Part shown: one piece after another, positions 1 to 8,075 of the stretch
How positions within the stretch are numbered: position 1 is the first letter of the stretch
Layout of the letters: the number at the start of each line of letters is the position of its first letter
Assembly (NCBI GenBank): GCA_945931665.1
Contig: CAMEPL010000014.1
Span: 1 to 42,515 of the forward strand
Source: an uncultured Clostridium sp.
Lineage (GTDB): Bacteria > Bacillota > Clostridia > Peptostreptococcales > Peptostreptococcaceae
Direction: 5' to 3'
DNA length: 42,515 nucleotides
The notes under the pieces: generated by a model
What the model was told of the DNA's origin: nothing
What the model saw: only the letters and a program-made list of their open reading frames with translations
The model's database searches: none
Made by a program: the position numbers and the translations under genes

Positions 1-3
1 TAG

Positions 4-57
4 AAGGGAGACTAAAAAATAGATTTCTAAACTATTTTTTAAGACTCCCTTTTTCTT
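4..57 (+). terminator. Rho-independent terminator of a gene outside the window
   Basis: An imperfect long hairpin (outer stem AAGGGAG/CTCCCTT, inner stem AAAAAATAG/CTATTTTTT) is followed on the plus strand by TTTTTCTTTC. No gene in the window ends here from the left, so it most likely closes a plus-strand gene upstream of base 1. It also lies just past the stop of the minus-strand gene ending at 84 and could act on that transcript, although the T-run on that side is poor. Confidence 0.7.
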
Positions 58-83
58 TCATCTTGTATATAGTAACCGTTATA

Positions 84-578
84 CTATCTTTTTATAAACT
101 TGCTATAATACTTTTGAATATTATTATAAATTTCATAAGGTTCCATTTCAAGCTCGTCTAAAGTAAGCACAACATCTCCTATGCATTCATTAACTTTTCC
201 TTTAAACTTAATCTTTCGCTTATCATTTTCATCATTACGATATTTAATACCTAAGAAATACATATCGTATTTTTTCTTTGGAACTATACATATATATACT
301 TCGCTTATTTTATTCCATGCGATAAGTCCTTTTCCCCTTATTGCCTTTTCTTTTATACCTTCTTGATTTACAATAAGAGCTGCCTTTGGAAAATACAAAC
401 TATATAAAAAATAAAGTGATACACATGCACAAAATACTATTAACCCTATTCCAAGCTCACGTGTAATCCAATTAAATTTCATCATTGTTAGGTATACTAA
501 CGCAACTAATGCAAAAACTACTACATATGAGATTTTTTTGCTTTTAGATGGGTTGATGATTATTTCCTTATTGTTCAA
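84..578 (-). CDS. Small two-TM membrane protein with a possible PH-like cytoplasmic domain
   Basis: 164 residues from a TTG start at 578. This start is chosen because GGGAGGG lies a few bases upstream; an ATG 14 codons earlier has no ribosome binding site. After a short polar N-terminus (NNKEIIINPSKSKK) come two membrane segments near residues 16-35 and 41-60. A soluble domain of about 100 residues follows, with alternating strands and a line typical of bacterial PH-like proteins (LIAWNKISEVYI). Such proteins are usually of unknown role. It is transcribed alone from its own promoter at 611-639, and the divergent arrangement with nothing else gives no functional hint. Family assignment is a guess from the two-TM plus beta-rich layout; the reality of the gene is well supported. 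Confidence 0.75.
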   Translation of the reverse strand: MNNKEIIINPSKSKKISYVVVFALVALVYLTMMKFNWITRELGIGLIVFCACVSLYFLYSLYFPKAALIVNQEGIKEKAIRGKGLIAWNKISEVYICIVPKKKYDMYFLGIKYRNDENDKRKIKFKGKVNECIGDVVLTLDELEMEPYEIYNNIQKYYSKFIKR

Positions 579-610
579 TTTTTTCCCTCCCAAATTCAAA
601 TTCACTGTTA

Positions 611-639
611 AGTATATCAAATATTTTTACAATTGTCTT
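611..639 (-). promoter_or_regulatory. Sigma-A promoter of the small PH-like membrane gene
   Basis: On the minus strand AAGACA (634-639), a 17-base spacer and TATACT (611-616) precede the TTG-start gene by about 30 bases. Confidence 0.5.
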
Positions 640-686
640 TATATCTTTAAATATATAGAATTAAGTAGGGTCTATAAAATATTTTG

Positions 687-2594
687 TTATTTACTTTTAG
701 CCATTTGCTTGTCTGAATAAAAATTATCTATTTCTTTTATTATTTCAGCATTGCCTTTGTTAAAAACTCTTTTTTTATGCTTTACATCTTTATTTATACT
801 TTTTAAATTAAGTAAAAATGAATTTCCCTCTTTTAATCTTATATAATCTACTAAATCATTTAAATATCTAAACTTAATAGTATAGTAATTTTCCGCTTCG
901 TTTATTTGTATATTCATATTATAGTATTCATAATTAAATATACAGTTATTTCTTACTGTTTCTTTAATATCATTTATTGTATCTTTCAAATAATTTATTG
1001 AGTCCATAACATTTTCTAAATCTATATTAATGTCTCTACAGATTAGAAGTTCTGCAACAGGATATTTTTCTAAGTCGATTGACTCAGTATTGTCATAAAT
1101 ATTATTTGCTATTCTTATATTTTCATCATCGTTTATTTCAGCTAAATTTAGTGTTTTTATAATCGATTCCATTTTGGTAAATATAATACTCTCTAAATCT
1201 TCACATTTTACAAAATCACCATTTTCTAAAATTTTATTATGTAATTGTTCAAGCTCATTTAAATTTTTGACATCACATATATCATTTAAAAGATTTTCTT
1301 CTAAAGTTTGAATTTTCTTTTGTATACATATTTCAAAATATACATATGCCTTATCATTGAAATACTCTTCATTTTCTTTTAGACATTTTTCTAATTCTTT
1401 TAAGTTGTAATCTTTTTCTTTATTTTCTAGTATATCTATAAATTTATCACTACAATACTCTTTCAAGAGTTCTTTATTACCTTCATATTTTAAATTACTT
1501 TCTTCTATTGCATGTTCTAAATCTGAAATATTTTGTGGTTTTAGTTCTTTTATATTTTTTTCTAAAGATATTTTCTCGTCTTTTTCAAAATCTTCTTCCA
1601 AAATTTCAATTTCAGAATACTCCTTTTGTATTTCATCTATTATTTTCTTTTTAAATTTTTCAAAATTCTTTCCATGAAAATCTATTATTTCATTCTTTTT
1701 AATCTCTAATTGCAATTGATTTAACAAATCATCTTCACTGTATTTTGCTTTAAATAAAGGTAGTATATTTTCACTCCACCATTTTCCTATATAATCTACA
1801 TCTAAATCAATTTTTACACTACATTTATCTTTATAATCTATTCTTAACATATCTTCAAAAAGAAGTAATTGATATAAATCTCCTGATGGTGAAATATAAT
1901 CAAGCGATTTATTTTCATCTTTAGACAAAATATATTCTAAATAAGCAGAAAAATTCATATTATTTAGTTGTATATTTATAGTTTCTATCATTTTATCAAA
2001 TAATTCACTATGAAGTACATTTGGATTAATAATATTATAAATCCAGTTATTTATTTTACTTATATCATCTCCACTTTTCCATAGTGTTTGTGATATGCAT
2101 ATATTGTATAAATCATTTATATTTAGATAATTTTGCTCTTCATTTACAACTTCTTCGTGATCTATTTTTTTATTATTTAATGTTCTAAAAAGTCTAGTTT
2201 TTTTAATTTCATCTAAACTCAATATATAATCGACTACAAATTTACTTTCATAACTATATTTATTTTTTTCTTTGTATAAATCACTGCTAAAGATATCTAT
2301 TACTATATCTTCTTTATTATCTAATTCATATTTACTTACTATCTCTAAATTTTGGTTTATTTTTTTTAATTTAACCGTGGCATTGTCGCTATAATCATTA
2401 TAGCCAGATAGTATTTTTCTAATAAATGATGGTGTATTTTGGTTTATTTTTTTTAATATTTCTTCACAAATCTGATTATTATTTTCTGATTTATTAACTA
2501 CTATGTATATTTTTTTCGATAAATCCCCATAATTATCAAAAATACTATATAATACATATTTTAAATTTTCTCTTTCTATTTGTTTTTTATTCAT
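687..2594 (-). CDS. Large coil-rich protein of unknown function (orphan)
   Basis: 635 residues from the ATG at 2594, which has AAGAAGGT upstream; a further in-frame ATG ten codons earlier lacks a binding site. I do not recognise the family. There is no signal peptide or membrane segment, so it is probably cytoplasmic. The protein is very rich in Lys, Glu, Asn and Ile. The N-terminal 300 residues look globular (W-containing stretches such as SQTLWKSGDD and IGKWWSENILPLF). Residues about 300-500 are highly charged helices and probable coiled coil. The last 130 residues are again mixed. It has its own promoter at 2669-2697 and no operon partner. Its A+T content seems even higher than that of neighbouring metabolic genes, which would fit an accessory origin, but that is an impression by eye. 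Confidence 0.8.
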   Translation of the reverse strand: MNKKQIERENLKYVLYSIFDNYGDLSKKIYIVVNKSENNNQICEEILKKINQNTPSFIRKILSGYNDYSDNATVKLKKINQNLEIVSKYELDNKEDIVIDIFSSDLYKEKNKYSYESKFVVDYILSLDEIKKTRLFRTLNNKKIDHEEVVNEEQNYLNINDLYNICISQTLWKSGDDISKINNWIYNIINPNVLHSELFDKMIETINIQLNNMNFSAYLEYILSKDENKSLDYISPSGDLYQLLLFEDMLRIDYKDKCSVKIDLDVDYIGKWWSENILPLFKAKYSEDDLLNQLQLEIKKNEIIDFHGKNFEKFKKKIIDEIQKEYSEIEILEEDFEKDEKISLEKNIKELKPQNISDLEHAIEESNLKYEGNKELLKEYCSDKFIDILENKEKDYNLKELEKCLKENEEYFNDKAYVYFEICIQKKIQTLEENLLNDICDVKNLNELEQLHNKILENGDFVKCEDLESIIFTKMESIIKTLNLAEINDDENIRIANNIYDNTESIDLEKYPVAELLICRDINIDLENVMDSINYLKDTINDIKETVRNNCIFNYEYYNMNIQINEAENYYTIKFRYLNDLVDYIRLKEGNSFLLNLKSINKDVKHKKRVFNKGNAEIIKEIDNFYSDKQMAKSK

Positions 2595-2668
2595 ATTGAT
2601 AACCTTCTTTAAATTATATTTCAATTTTTAAAATTTACGTATTAATTTTAATCAATTCCCATACTTAA

Positions 2669-2697
2669 ATTATATTGTTAATTTATAAATTTTCCAA
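2669..2697 (-). promoter_or_regulatory. Sigma-A promoter of the coil-rich orphan gene
   Basis: Minus-strand TTGGAA (2692-2697), 17-base spacer, perfect TATAAT (2669-2674), about 75 bases before the start codon. It is back to back with the hydF promoter. Confidence 0.6.
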
Positions 2698-2745
2698 CCT
2701 TAAAACACCAATCTTTGACACTTTTCATATTAATTTTTCTATTTA

Positions 2746-2775
2746 TTGATAATTAAAAACTTACTGTGATATAAT
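2746..2775 (+). promoter_or_regulatory. Sigma-A promoter of hydF-aspA
   Basis: TTGATA (2746-2751), 18-base spacer, TATAAT (2770-2775). Transcription would begin near 2782, leaving a leader of about 150 nt before hydF. The 2595-2932 gap thus holds two divergent promoters and this leader. Confidence 0.65.
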
Positions 2776-2781
2776 TTTATT

Positions 2782-2932
2782 AAAGTTATAGCCGAAATTT
2801 TTTTTGTTATGACTAATATAAAAACCAAACTGATTCAAAGGTAAATCCGAAGAAAAAGTAAAAGGTTACAAAATATTTTTTAAGATATCCTTGCTTTTTG
2901 CAAGGTCATTTTATTTTAAGGGGGAAATTTAA
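2782..2932 (+). promoter_or_regulatory. Long hydF 5' leader with a stem-loop, unclassified
   Basis: The predicted leader contains a short purine-rich stretch bracketed by GTAA and TTAC (about 2841-2869). A clear hairpin CCTTGC-TTTTT-GCAAGG follows at about 2889-2905 with a T-rich tail, and then the GGGGG ribosome binding site. The hairpin plus TCATTTTATTTT could be an attenuator. I could not match it to any riboswitch class I know, so it may be only an untranslated leader. Confidence 0.3.
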
Positions 2933-4156
2933 ATGAGTCTAAACTCTACACCTTCCGCAGAACGTGTCCATATAGGTATATTTGGAAAACGTAATGCTGG
3001 AAAATCAAGTGTAATAAATGCAATAACAGATCAAGATTTAGCAATAGTTTCAGATGTTAAAGGTACAACTACTGACCCAGTTTCAAAAGCAATGGAACTA
3101 CTACCTCTAGGCCCTGTAATGATTATAGACACACCTGGGCTTGATGATACTGGAGAACTTGGTAAAATGCGTGTGCAAAAAAGTTATCAAGTTTTAAACA
3201 AAACCGATATAGGAGTATTAGTTATCGATGGATTAGTAGGGGTTACTCCACAAGATAATGCTTTAATAGAAAAATTTAAAGAGAAAAAAATTCCGTACAT
3301 AGTTGTAATGAATAAATTAGACTTAGTAAAAGAAAAAAATATAGAACTACCTTTAGAAGAATCTCCTAATACTATGTGGGTAAGTTCTGTTACTAAAGAA
3401 AATATATATGAATTAAAAGAACTTATAGCTAAACAAGCACCTACAGATGAAGCTAAATTTCAAATAGTAGGCGATTTATTAGATCCTTCTGATTTTGTAG
3501 TCCTTGTCGTTCCAATAGATAAGGCTGCTCCAAAAGGAAGATTGATACTTCCTCAACAACAGACAATAAGAGATATATTAGAAGCAGATGCAACAGCAAT
3601 TGTCGTAAAAGAATACGAACTTAGAGATACTTTAGCTAGTTTAGGTAAAAAACCTAAAATAGTAATAACTGATTCCCAAGTTTTTGCAAAAGTTTCAGCT
3701 GACACTCCAAAAGATATTTTACTTACTTCTTTTTCAATTTTATTTGCACGTTATAAAGGTGATTTAGAAGAGTTAGTAAAAGGTGCAAAATCAATAGAAA
3801 CCCTAGAAGATGGCGATACAATTCTACTATCTGAAGGTTGTACTCACCACAGACAATGTGATGATATTGGCCGTGTAAAGATCCCACGATGGATAATGCA
3901 ACATTGTGGTAAGAGACTAAATTTTGAATTTTCAAGTGGTGTAGAATTCCCATACGACTTATCAAAATACAAAATGATAGTTCACTGTGGTGGATGTACT
4001 TTAAATGCTAGAGAAATGAAATATAGAATAAAATGTGCACAAGATCAAAACATCCCTATAACTAACTATGGTATTTTAATAGCATATATGCAGGGAATTT
4101 TACGTAGAACCGTGGAAGCATTCCCTCATGTAGCTTACTTGTTAGAAGAAGAATAG
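2933..4156 (+). CDS. hydF: [FeFe]-hydrogenase maturation GTPase HydF
   Basis: 407 residues, the usual HydF length. HydF is the GTPase scaffold on which the di-iron precursor made by HydE and HydG is assembled before transfer to apo-hydrogenase HydA. The sequence shows a Ras-like GTPase domain with P-loop GKRNAGKS (18-25), DTPG switch II and NKLD base-recognition motif, then a dimerisation domain. The C-terminal cluster domain has CTHH (Cys303) and HCGGC (Cys352, Cys355), which match the three Cys ligands of the HydF [4Fe-4S] cluster. The ATG has AAGGGGG upstream. It leads an operon with aspA, 10 bases downstream; hydE and hydG are not in this window. It implies that the organism makes an [FeFe] hydrogenase. 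Confident assignment. Confidence 0.95.
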   Translation: MSLNSTPSAERVHIGIFGKRNAGKSSVINAITDQDLAIVSDVKGTTTDPVSKAMELLPLGPVMIIDTPGLDDTGELGKMRVQKSYQVLNKTDIGVLVIDGLVGVTPQDNALIEKFKEKKIPYIVVMNKLDLVKEKNIELPLEESPNTMWVSSVTKENIYELKELIAKQAPTDEAKFQIVGDLLDPSDFVVLVVPIDKAAPKGRLILPQQQTIRDILEADATAIVVKEYELRDTLASLGKKPKIVITDSQVFAKVSADTPKDILLTSFSILFARYKGDLEELVKGAKSIETLEDGDTILLSEGCTHHRQCDDIGRVKIPRWIMQHCGKRLNFEFSSGVEFPYDLSKYKMIVHCGGCTLNAREMKYRIKCAQDQNIPITNYGILIAYMQGILRRTVEAFPHVAYLLEEE

Positions 4157-4166
4157 GAGTGATTTT

Positions 4167-5591
4167 ATGGATAATTTTATAATAGATAAATCTAAAAAAG
4201 ACAATACTCAGTCTAATAAAAGAATTGAAAAAGATAAATTAGGCAAAGTAGCTATTGATAAAGATATGCTCTATGGAATTCAAACGGCTCGTGCTTTTGA
4301 AAACTTTAATATAAGCAACTCAAAAGTAAAAAAAGAACTTATATATGCTATGGTAACAGTAAAAAAGGCTGCTGCTATAGCAAATGAAAAAGTTAAAACA
4401 CTAGATAAAGAAAGAGCCAACGCAATAGTTGAGGCATGTAATGCAATACTTTCAGGACAATACGATGACAATTTTATAACTAATGCCCTACAGGGTGGAG
4501 CTGGGACTTCTACTAATATGAATGTAAATGAAGTTATAGCAAACTTAGCTCTAAAAATTTCTGGAAGAGAGCCTGGTGATTACGACTATATTCACCCTCT
4601 TGACCATGTAAATATGGGACAATCTACAAATGATGTATATCCTACTGCTCTAAGAATCGCATGTATTAATTTAGTAAGAGCTCTTAGCGATGAATGTAGC
4701 AAACTTCAAGAAGCACTACAACGAAAAGAAAATGAATTTGAATTTGTAGTTAAACTTGGTAGAACTGAAATGATGGATGCACTTCCTATAACTTTAGGTC
4801 AAGAATTTGGTGCATTTGCACAGGCAATTGCAAGAGATAGATGGAGAATATATAAAGTTGAAGAAAGACTTAGACAAATCAATTTAGGTGGAACTGCTAT
4901 TGGTACTGGAAGTAATGCAAATAGATTATATACTTTTAGAGTTATTGAGATAATAAGAGATTTAACAGGTATAGGACTTGCAAAATCTGAATATCCTATA
5001 GATTTAACTCAAAACAATGATGTATTTGTAGAAGTTTCAGGACTTTTAAAATCTTTAGCCGTAAATATTATGAAGATATCAACAGATTTACGTATAATGA
5101 ACTCTGGGCCATTTAATGAAATACACCTTGCTGATATGCAAGCTGGAAGCACTATTATGCCTGGTAAAGTAAATCCAGTTATTCCCGAGATGGTAACACA
5201 AGTTGCTATAAAAGTAATGGCGAACGACAGTGCAATTAGTATGTGTGCTGCAAGTGGTAACTTCGAATTAAATGCATTTATGCCTTTAATAGCAGATAGT
5301 ATACTTGAAAGTTTAACTTTACTTAAAGAGACTTTAAAGATTTTTAGAACAAAATGTATCAATACTCTAACTGCAAATGAAGAAAGTTGTAAAAAACATC
5401 TCGACAATTCAATCGTACTTCTTGCAACTGCATTGGTCCCTTATATAGGTTATGATATGGCATCTGAAATTATCTCAGAAAGCAAGAATGACCCTAAAAA
5501 AATAAGAGAAATTATATTAAATAGAAACTTAATAGATAAAGATAAATTAGATGAAATTTTAAATTATCATCATACTATAACTTATCTATAA
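4167..5591 (+). CDS. aspA: Aspartate ammonia-lyase (aspartase)
   Basis: 474 residues of the aspartase/fumarase superfamily, catalysing L-aspartate to fumarate plus ammonia. The signature GSTIMPGKVNP lies at 327-337 with the catalytic Ser328 in the mobile loop; a TSTNMNVNEV-type motif and GQSTNDVYPT substrate-binding motif are also visible. The line VNPVIPEMVTQV favours aspartase over class II fumarase. The conserved core starts near residue 21 (RIEKDKLGKVAI), so there is an unusual polar, Lys-rich N-terminal extension of about 20 residues. The chosen ATG has AGGAGTG at good spacing. It sits 10 bases after hydF and is surely co-transcribed, which suggests a link to hydrogenase maturation or to ammonia and fumarate supply. 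Fumarase activity cannot be excluded. Confidence 0.88.
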   Translation: MDNFIIDKSKKDNTQSNKRIEKDKLGKVAIDKDMLYGIQTARAFENFNISNSKVKKELIYAMVTVKKAAAIANEKVKTLDKERANAIVEACNAILSGQYDDNFITNALQGGAGTSTNMNVNEVIANLALKISGREPGDYDYIHPLDHVNMGQSTNDVYPTALRIACINLVRALSDECSKLQEALQRKENEFEFVVKLGRTEMMDALPITLGQEFGAFAQAIARDRWRIYKVEERLRQINLGGTAIGTGSNANRLYTFRVIEIIRDLTGIGLAKSEYPIDLTQNNDVFVEVSGLLKSLAVNIMKISTDLRIMNSGPFNEIHLADMQAGSTIMPGKVNPVIPEMVTQVAIKVMANDSAISMCAASGNFELNAFMPLIADSILESLTLLKETLKIFRTKCINTLTANEESCKKHLDNSIVLLATALVPYIGYDMASEIISESKNDPKKIREIILNRNLIDKDKLDEILNYHHTITYL

Positions 5592-5620
5592 AAAAGTGTA
5601 GCAGTTTAAACTGCTACACT
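5589..5620 (-). terminator. Perfect 26-nt palindrome directly after aspA
   Basis: Bases 5595-5620 are a perfect inverted repeat (arms AGTGTAGCAGTTT / AAACTGCTACACT). On the minus strand it is followed by TTTTTT, so it is best placed to stop leftward transcripts from the DUF1846 gene; on the plus strand the T-run is missing. A second perfect palindrome, AAAGGAGATCTCCTTT at 5651-5666, lies just downstream with a T-rich tail on the plus strand and may help end the hydF-aspA mRNA. Confidence 0.6.
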
Positions 5621-5691
5621 CAGACACATATTTCACCAATTCAATAATACAAAGGAGATCTCCTTTGATATAATTTTTTATAAAAAATTCA

Positions 5692-5720
5692 TTGACTTTT
5701 CTATAAAAAAATTATATAAT
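5692..5720 (+). promoter_or_regulatory. Strong orphan promoter in the aspA-DUF1846 gap
   Basis: TTGACT (5692-5697), exactly 17 bases, TATAAT (5715-5720): one of the best sigma-A promoter matches in the window. It points into a gap with no plus-strand gene, which is the reason for the small-RNA call next to it. Confidence 0.6.
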
Positions 5721-5726
5721 AGTATT

Positions 5727-5835
5727 CCACCTCAAAATTTGAGGTCTTTAAAATACTTAAATACTTACACAAAAAATTACACGAATAAAAATAATTTATA
5801 GCCTTCTATACATGATAGAAGGCTCATTTTCTATA
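5727..5835 (+). ncRNA. Candidate small RNA, about 110 nt
   Basis: Starts about 7 bases after the orphan TATAAT at 5715-5720 and ends at a strong hairpin (AGCCTTCTAT, 5-base loop, ATAGAAGGCT; 5800-5824) followed by CATTTTCT. Near the 5' end a stem-loop presents CCACCTC, complementary to a Shine-Dalgarno core, followed by an unstructured A-rich middle. No open reading frame of useful length lies inside. The weak point is that the end hairpin may instead serve the convergent DUF1846 gene. Matches no RNA family I know. Confidence 0.4.
5800..5824. terminator. Bidirectional hairpin between candidate sRNA and DUF1846 gene
   Basis: A perfect 10-bp stem with a 5-base loop. T-rich sequence follows on both strands (CATTTTCT on plus, ATAAATTATTTTTATT on minus), neither ideal. 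It lies 54 bases past the stop of the DUF1846 gene. Confidence 0.55.
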
Positions 5836-5878
5836 TATAAAAAGTTTATCTACAATTCATTTGCCTATCAACTTTAAT

Positions 5879-7384
5879 TTATACGTAATATAAGTTTTGA
5901 GAAGGATAAACTGCTTCACAAGTCACATCTATACCTAATTTTCTAAATGTTTGTTCATCATCTTTACTAAGCATAGTAGTTGAATGAGCTTGCGCTCCTT
6001 CTAATTTAACTAACTCGTCCATAGCCATTTGAGCTGCTGGATTTGTAACTGCACATATTGAAAGCGCTGTTAATACTTCTTCTAAGCTTAATGAAACTTG
6101 TCTACTTCCTAAAGTATCAGTTTTTAATTTTATGATTGGTTCTAATATAACTGGTGATATTAATAACATATCATCTGGAATATTAGCTAGAACTTTTACT
6201 GCATTTAATATAGCAGCTGCACTAGCACACATTAATTCTGAGCTTCTTCCTGTTATTATATTTCCATCATTTAATTCTAACGCTACTACTGTACATAACT
6301 CATCTTTTTCACCAGATGCTTTTAATTTTTCGCTGTATTCTCTAGCCGGAATAACAACTTTTCTATCTTCAGGTTTTAAGTTTGATTTTTCCATTATTAA
6401 GGCCATAGTATCATATGAGCTTTTGTTTACTTCACCTTTTTTGTATTCACAACCAGTTTTAAAGTATCTTCTTATTATTTCTTGTCTTGATGCTTCGCTT
6501 ACCGCTTCATCATCGTATATTCCAAATCCTACTCTATTAACACCCATATCTGTTGGTGATTGGAATATAGACTCTTCACCTGTTATTTTTTCTATTATCT
6601 TTTTAAGAACAGGGAATAACTCTAAATCTCTGTTGTAGTTTGTAGCTTTTACTCCATATCTATCTAAATGGAATGAATCTATCATATTTACGTCTTTTAA
6701 ATCTACTGTTGCAGCTTCATATGCTACATTTACTGGATGATTTAAATGAAGATTCCAAACTGGGAATGTTTCAAATTTTGAATATCCTACAGAATTTCCT
6801 CTTTTGTGTTCATGATATAATTGGCTTAAACAAGTTCCAAGTTTACCACTGTTTGGTCCTGGAGCTGTAACAACAACTATTGGCTTAGTAGTTTCTATGT
6901 ATGGATTTGCACCATATCCTTCGTCACTAACTATTGTATCTACATCAGATGGATATCCTTTAGTTGGAGCATGTTTATAAACTTTTATACCACGACGCTC
7001 TAATTTATTTATAAATACTGTAGTTGCAGGTTGTCCTTCATATCTTGTTATAACTACACTGTTTACGTCTAATTCATAAGTTCTTAAATCATCTATTAAT
7101 CTTAGAACTTCCATATCGTAAGTTATACCGAAATCTCCTCTTTTTTTGTTTCTTTCGATATCTCCAGCATAAACACAGATTACAACCTCTAATTGGTCTT
7201 TGATATGTTGTAATACTTTTATTTTAGCATTTTCATCAAATCCAGGTAAAACCCTCTTTGCATGTAAATCGCCTATAAGTTTTCCACCAAACTCTATGTA
7301 AAGTTTGTCAAAATTATTAACTCTCTCTAATATATATTTAGATTGTTGTTCTAAATATTTTTTTGCATCAAAACCTTGTTTCAT
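5879..7384 (-). CDS. DUF1846 family protein
   Basis: 501 residues, the full family length. The DUF1846 family is widespread in Firmicutes with solved structures but, as far as I know, no assigned reaction. It is recognised by its opening ([19 protein letters not shown]), an early [19 protein letters not shown] segment, and the block [20 protein letters not shown] near residues 171-190, which looks like a nucleotide- or phosphate-binding loop. No signal peptide or membrane segments are present, so it is cytoplasmic. The ATG has GAGAGGTG upstream. It is monocistronic from a near-consensus promoter at 7514-7542 after a leader of about 120 nt. The function is unknown; the family call is confident. 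Confidence 0.9.
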   Translation of the reverse strand: MKQGFDAKKYLEQQSKYILERVNNFDKLYIEFGGKLIGDLHAKRVLPGFDENAKIKVLQHIKDQLEVVICVYAGDIERNKKRGDFGITYDMEVLRLIDDLRTYELDVNSVVITRYEGQPATTVFINKLERRGIKVYKHAPTKGYPSDVDTIVSDEGYGANPYIETTKPIVVVTAPGPNSGKLGTCLSQLYHEHKRGNSVGYSKFETFPVWNLHLNHPVNVAYEAATVDLKDVNMIDSFHLDRYGVKATNYNRDLELFPVLKKIIEKITGEESIFQSPTDMGVNRVGFGIYDDEAVSEASRQEIIRRYFKTGCEYKKGEVNKSSYDTMALIMEKSNLKPEDRKVVIPAREYSEKLKASGEKDELCTVVALELNDGNIITGRSSELMCASAAAILNAVKVLANIPDDMLLISPVILEPIIKLKTDTLGSRQVSLSLEEVLTALSICAVTNPAAQMAMDELVKLEGAQAHSTTMLSKDDEQTFRKLGIDVTCEAVYPSQNLYYV

Positions 7385-7513
7385 ACTTTAACACCTCTCT
7401 AATTTTCCGTCTTTAAAATAAATTTTCTACACATAAAAAAATTATATTCGCTCTATGAGCAAATACTAAAAAAAATACTAATTACACAAATACTTGTTTA
7501 TCACTAAGGTTAT

Positions 7514-7542
7514 ATTATACAATCCAGTTAAAATTATTTCAA
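7514..7542 (-). promoter_or_regulatory. Sigma-A promoter of the DUF1846 gene
   Basis: Minus-strand TTGAAA (7537-7542), 17-base spacer, TATAAT (7514-7519). It accounts for the middle of the 7385-7769 gap, whose other content is the hairpins at 7634-7665 and 7682-7725. Confidence 0.65.
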
Positions 7543-7681
7543 GATTTTATTTTAATAAAATTTAAATTCAAAAAAGTAAACTTATTACAGTATATTTTTC
7601 TCTCCAATATATTCCAATATAAATTAAATTAAATAAAAGTAAAAGGCATCGTACATTTACTTTTATATTTTAAAATTATAA

Positions 7682-7725
7682 AAAAGGCATGTAAAATAGT
7701 TTATAAACTATTTTACATGCCTTTT
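7682..7725 (-). terminator. Terminator of the small Cys-rich gene (44-nt perfect palindrome)
   Basis: Bases 7682-7725 form a perfect inverted repeat (outer arms AAAAGGCATGTAAAATAG and its complement) with T-runs on both sides, 45 bases after the stop of the 67-residue gene. A weaker hairpin with arms TAAAAGTAAA/TTTACTTTTA lies next to it at 7634-7665. Confidence 0.8.
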
Positions 7726-7769
7726 ATTACTTACTTATAATTTATCCTATTTAAAAAACTCTGATGTTA

Positions 7770-7973
7770 TTAGCAGCAACCGCAGCCATCATCTTCTTCT
7801 ATTCCCATACTTGCACAAACTATTAATAATAATATTAAGAATGGGATCCATGCACAAATATCTATATCAGCCCAACAATCTTGGAATGCTAAGAATAAGA
7901 AGAATAATATTATTATCCACCATCCCATGCCGAAGAATCCTCCATCACAGCCACCAAAAAATCTATCTAACAT
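7770..7973 (-). CDS. Small Cys-rich hydrophobic membrane protein, unknown role
   Basis: 67 residues with a strong AGGAGGG site in front of the ATG, its own terminator and no competing frame, so it is a real small gene. The N-terminus is Gly/Phe-rich (MLDRFFGGCDGGFFGMGWW). Two hydrophobic segments follow (about 18-31 and 42-56), separated by the acidic, Cys-containing loop QDCWADIDICAW. The protein ends in an acidic Cys cluster (EEDDGCGCC). Six Cys in 67 residues suggests metal binding, disulfides or lipid modification. It recalls the tiny Gly/Cys-rich proteins often seen in spore formers, but I cannot name a family. Confidence 0.8.
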   Translation of the reverse strand: MLDRFFGGCDGGFFGMGWWIIILFFLFLAFQDCWADIDICAWIPFLILLLIVCASMGIEEDDGCGCC

Positions 7974-8075
7974 TATATGTTCCCTCCTGTTGATAAAAAA
8001 TTTTATTTCTAAATTATATTATGTTGAATACAATATTTTTGACATTGATTTTTTTTAATTTTTTTCAATAAATTT

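Noticed and set aside
2350-2457. Exact 21-base direct repeat (copies at 2350-2370 and 2437-2457) inside the orphan gene
   Set aside because: The copies are in frame, 87 bases apart, and encode the low-complexity peptide KKINQN twice. Convergent low-complexity coding is simpler than a mobile-element trace.
2838-2932. hydF leader as a known riboswitch
   Set aside because: Compared from memory with c-di-GMP, TPP, SAM, preQ1, fluoride, molybdenum, ZTP, guanidine and cobalamin patterns; none of the conserved cores is present.
4280-5407. Open frames on the minus strand within aspA
   Set aside because: They lie opposite a well-conserved enzyme gene, have no ribosome binding sites and show no protein character.
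4167-5591. aspA as class II fumarase
   Set aside because: The VNPVIPE line after the MPGKVNP signature and the overall pattern favour aspartase, though activity is not proven.
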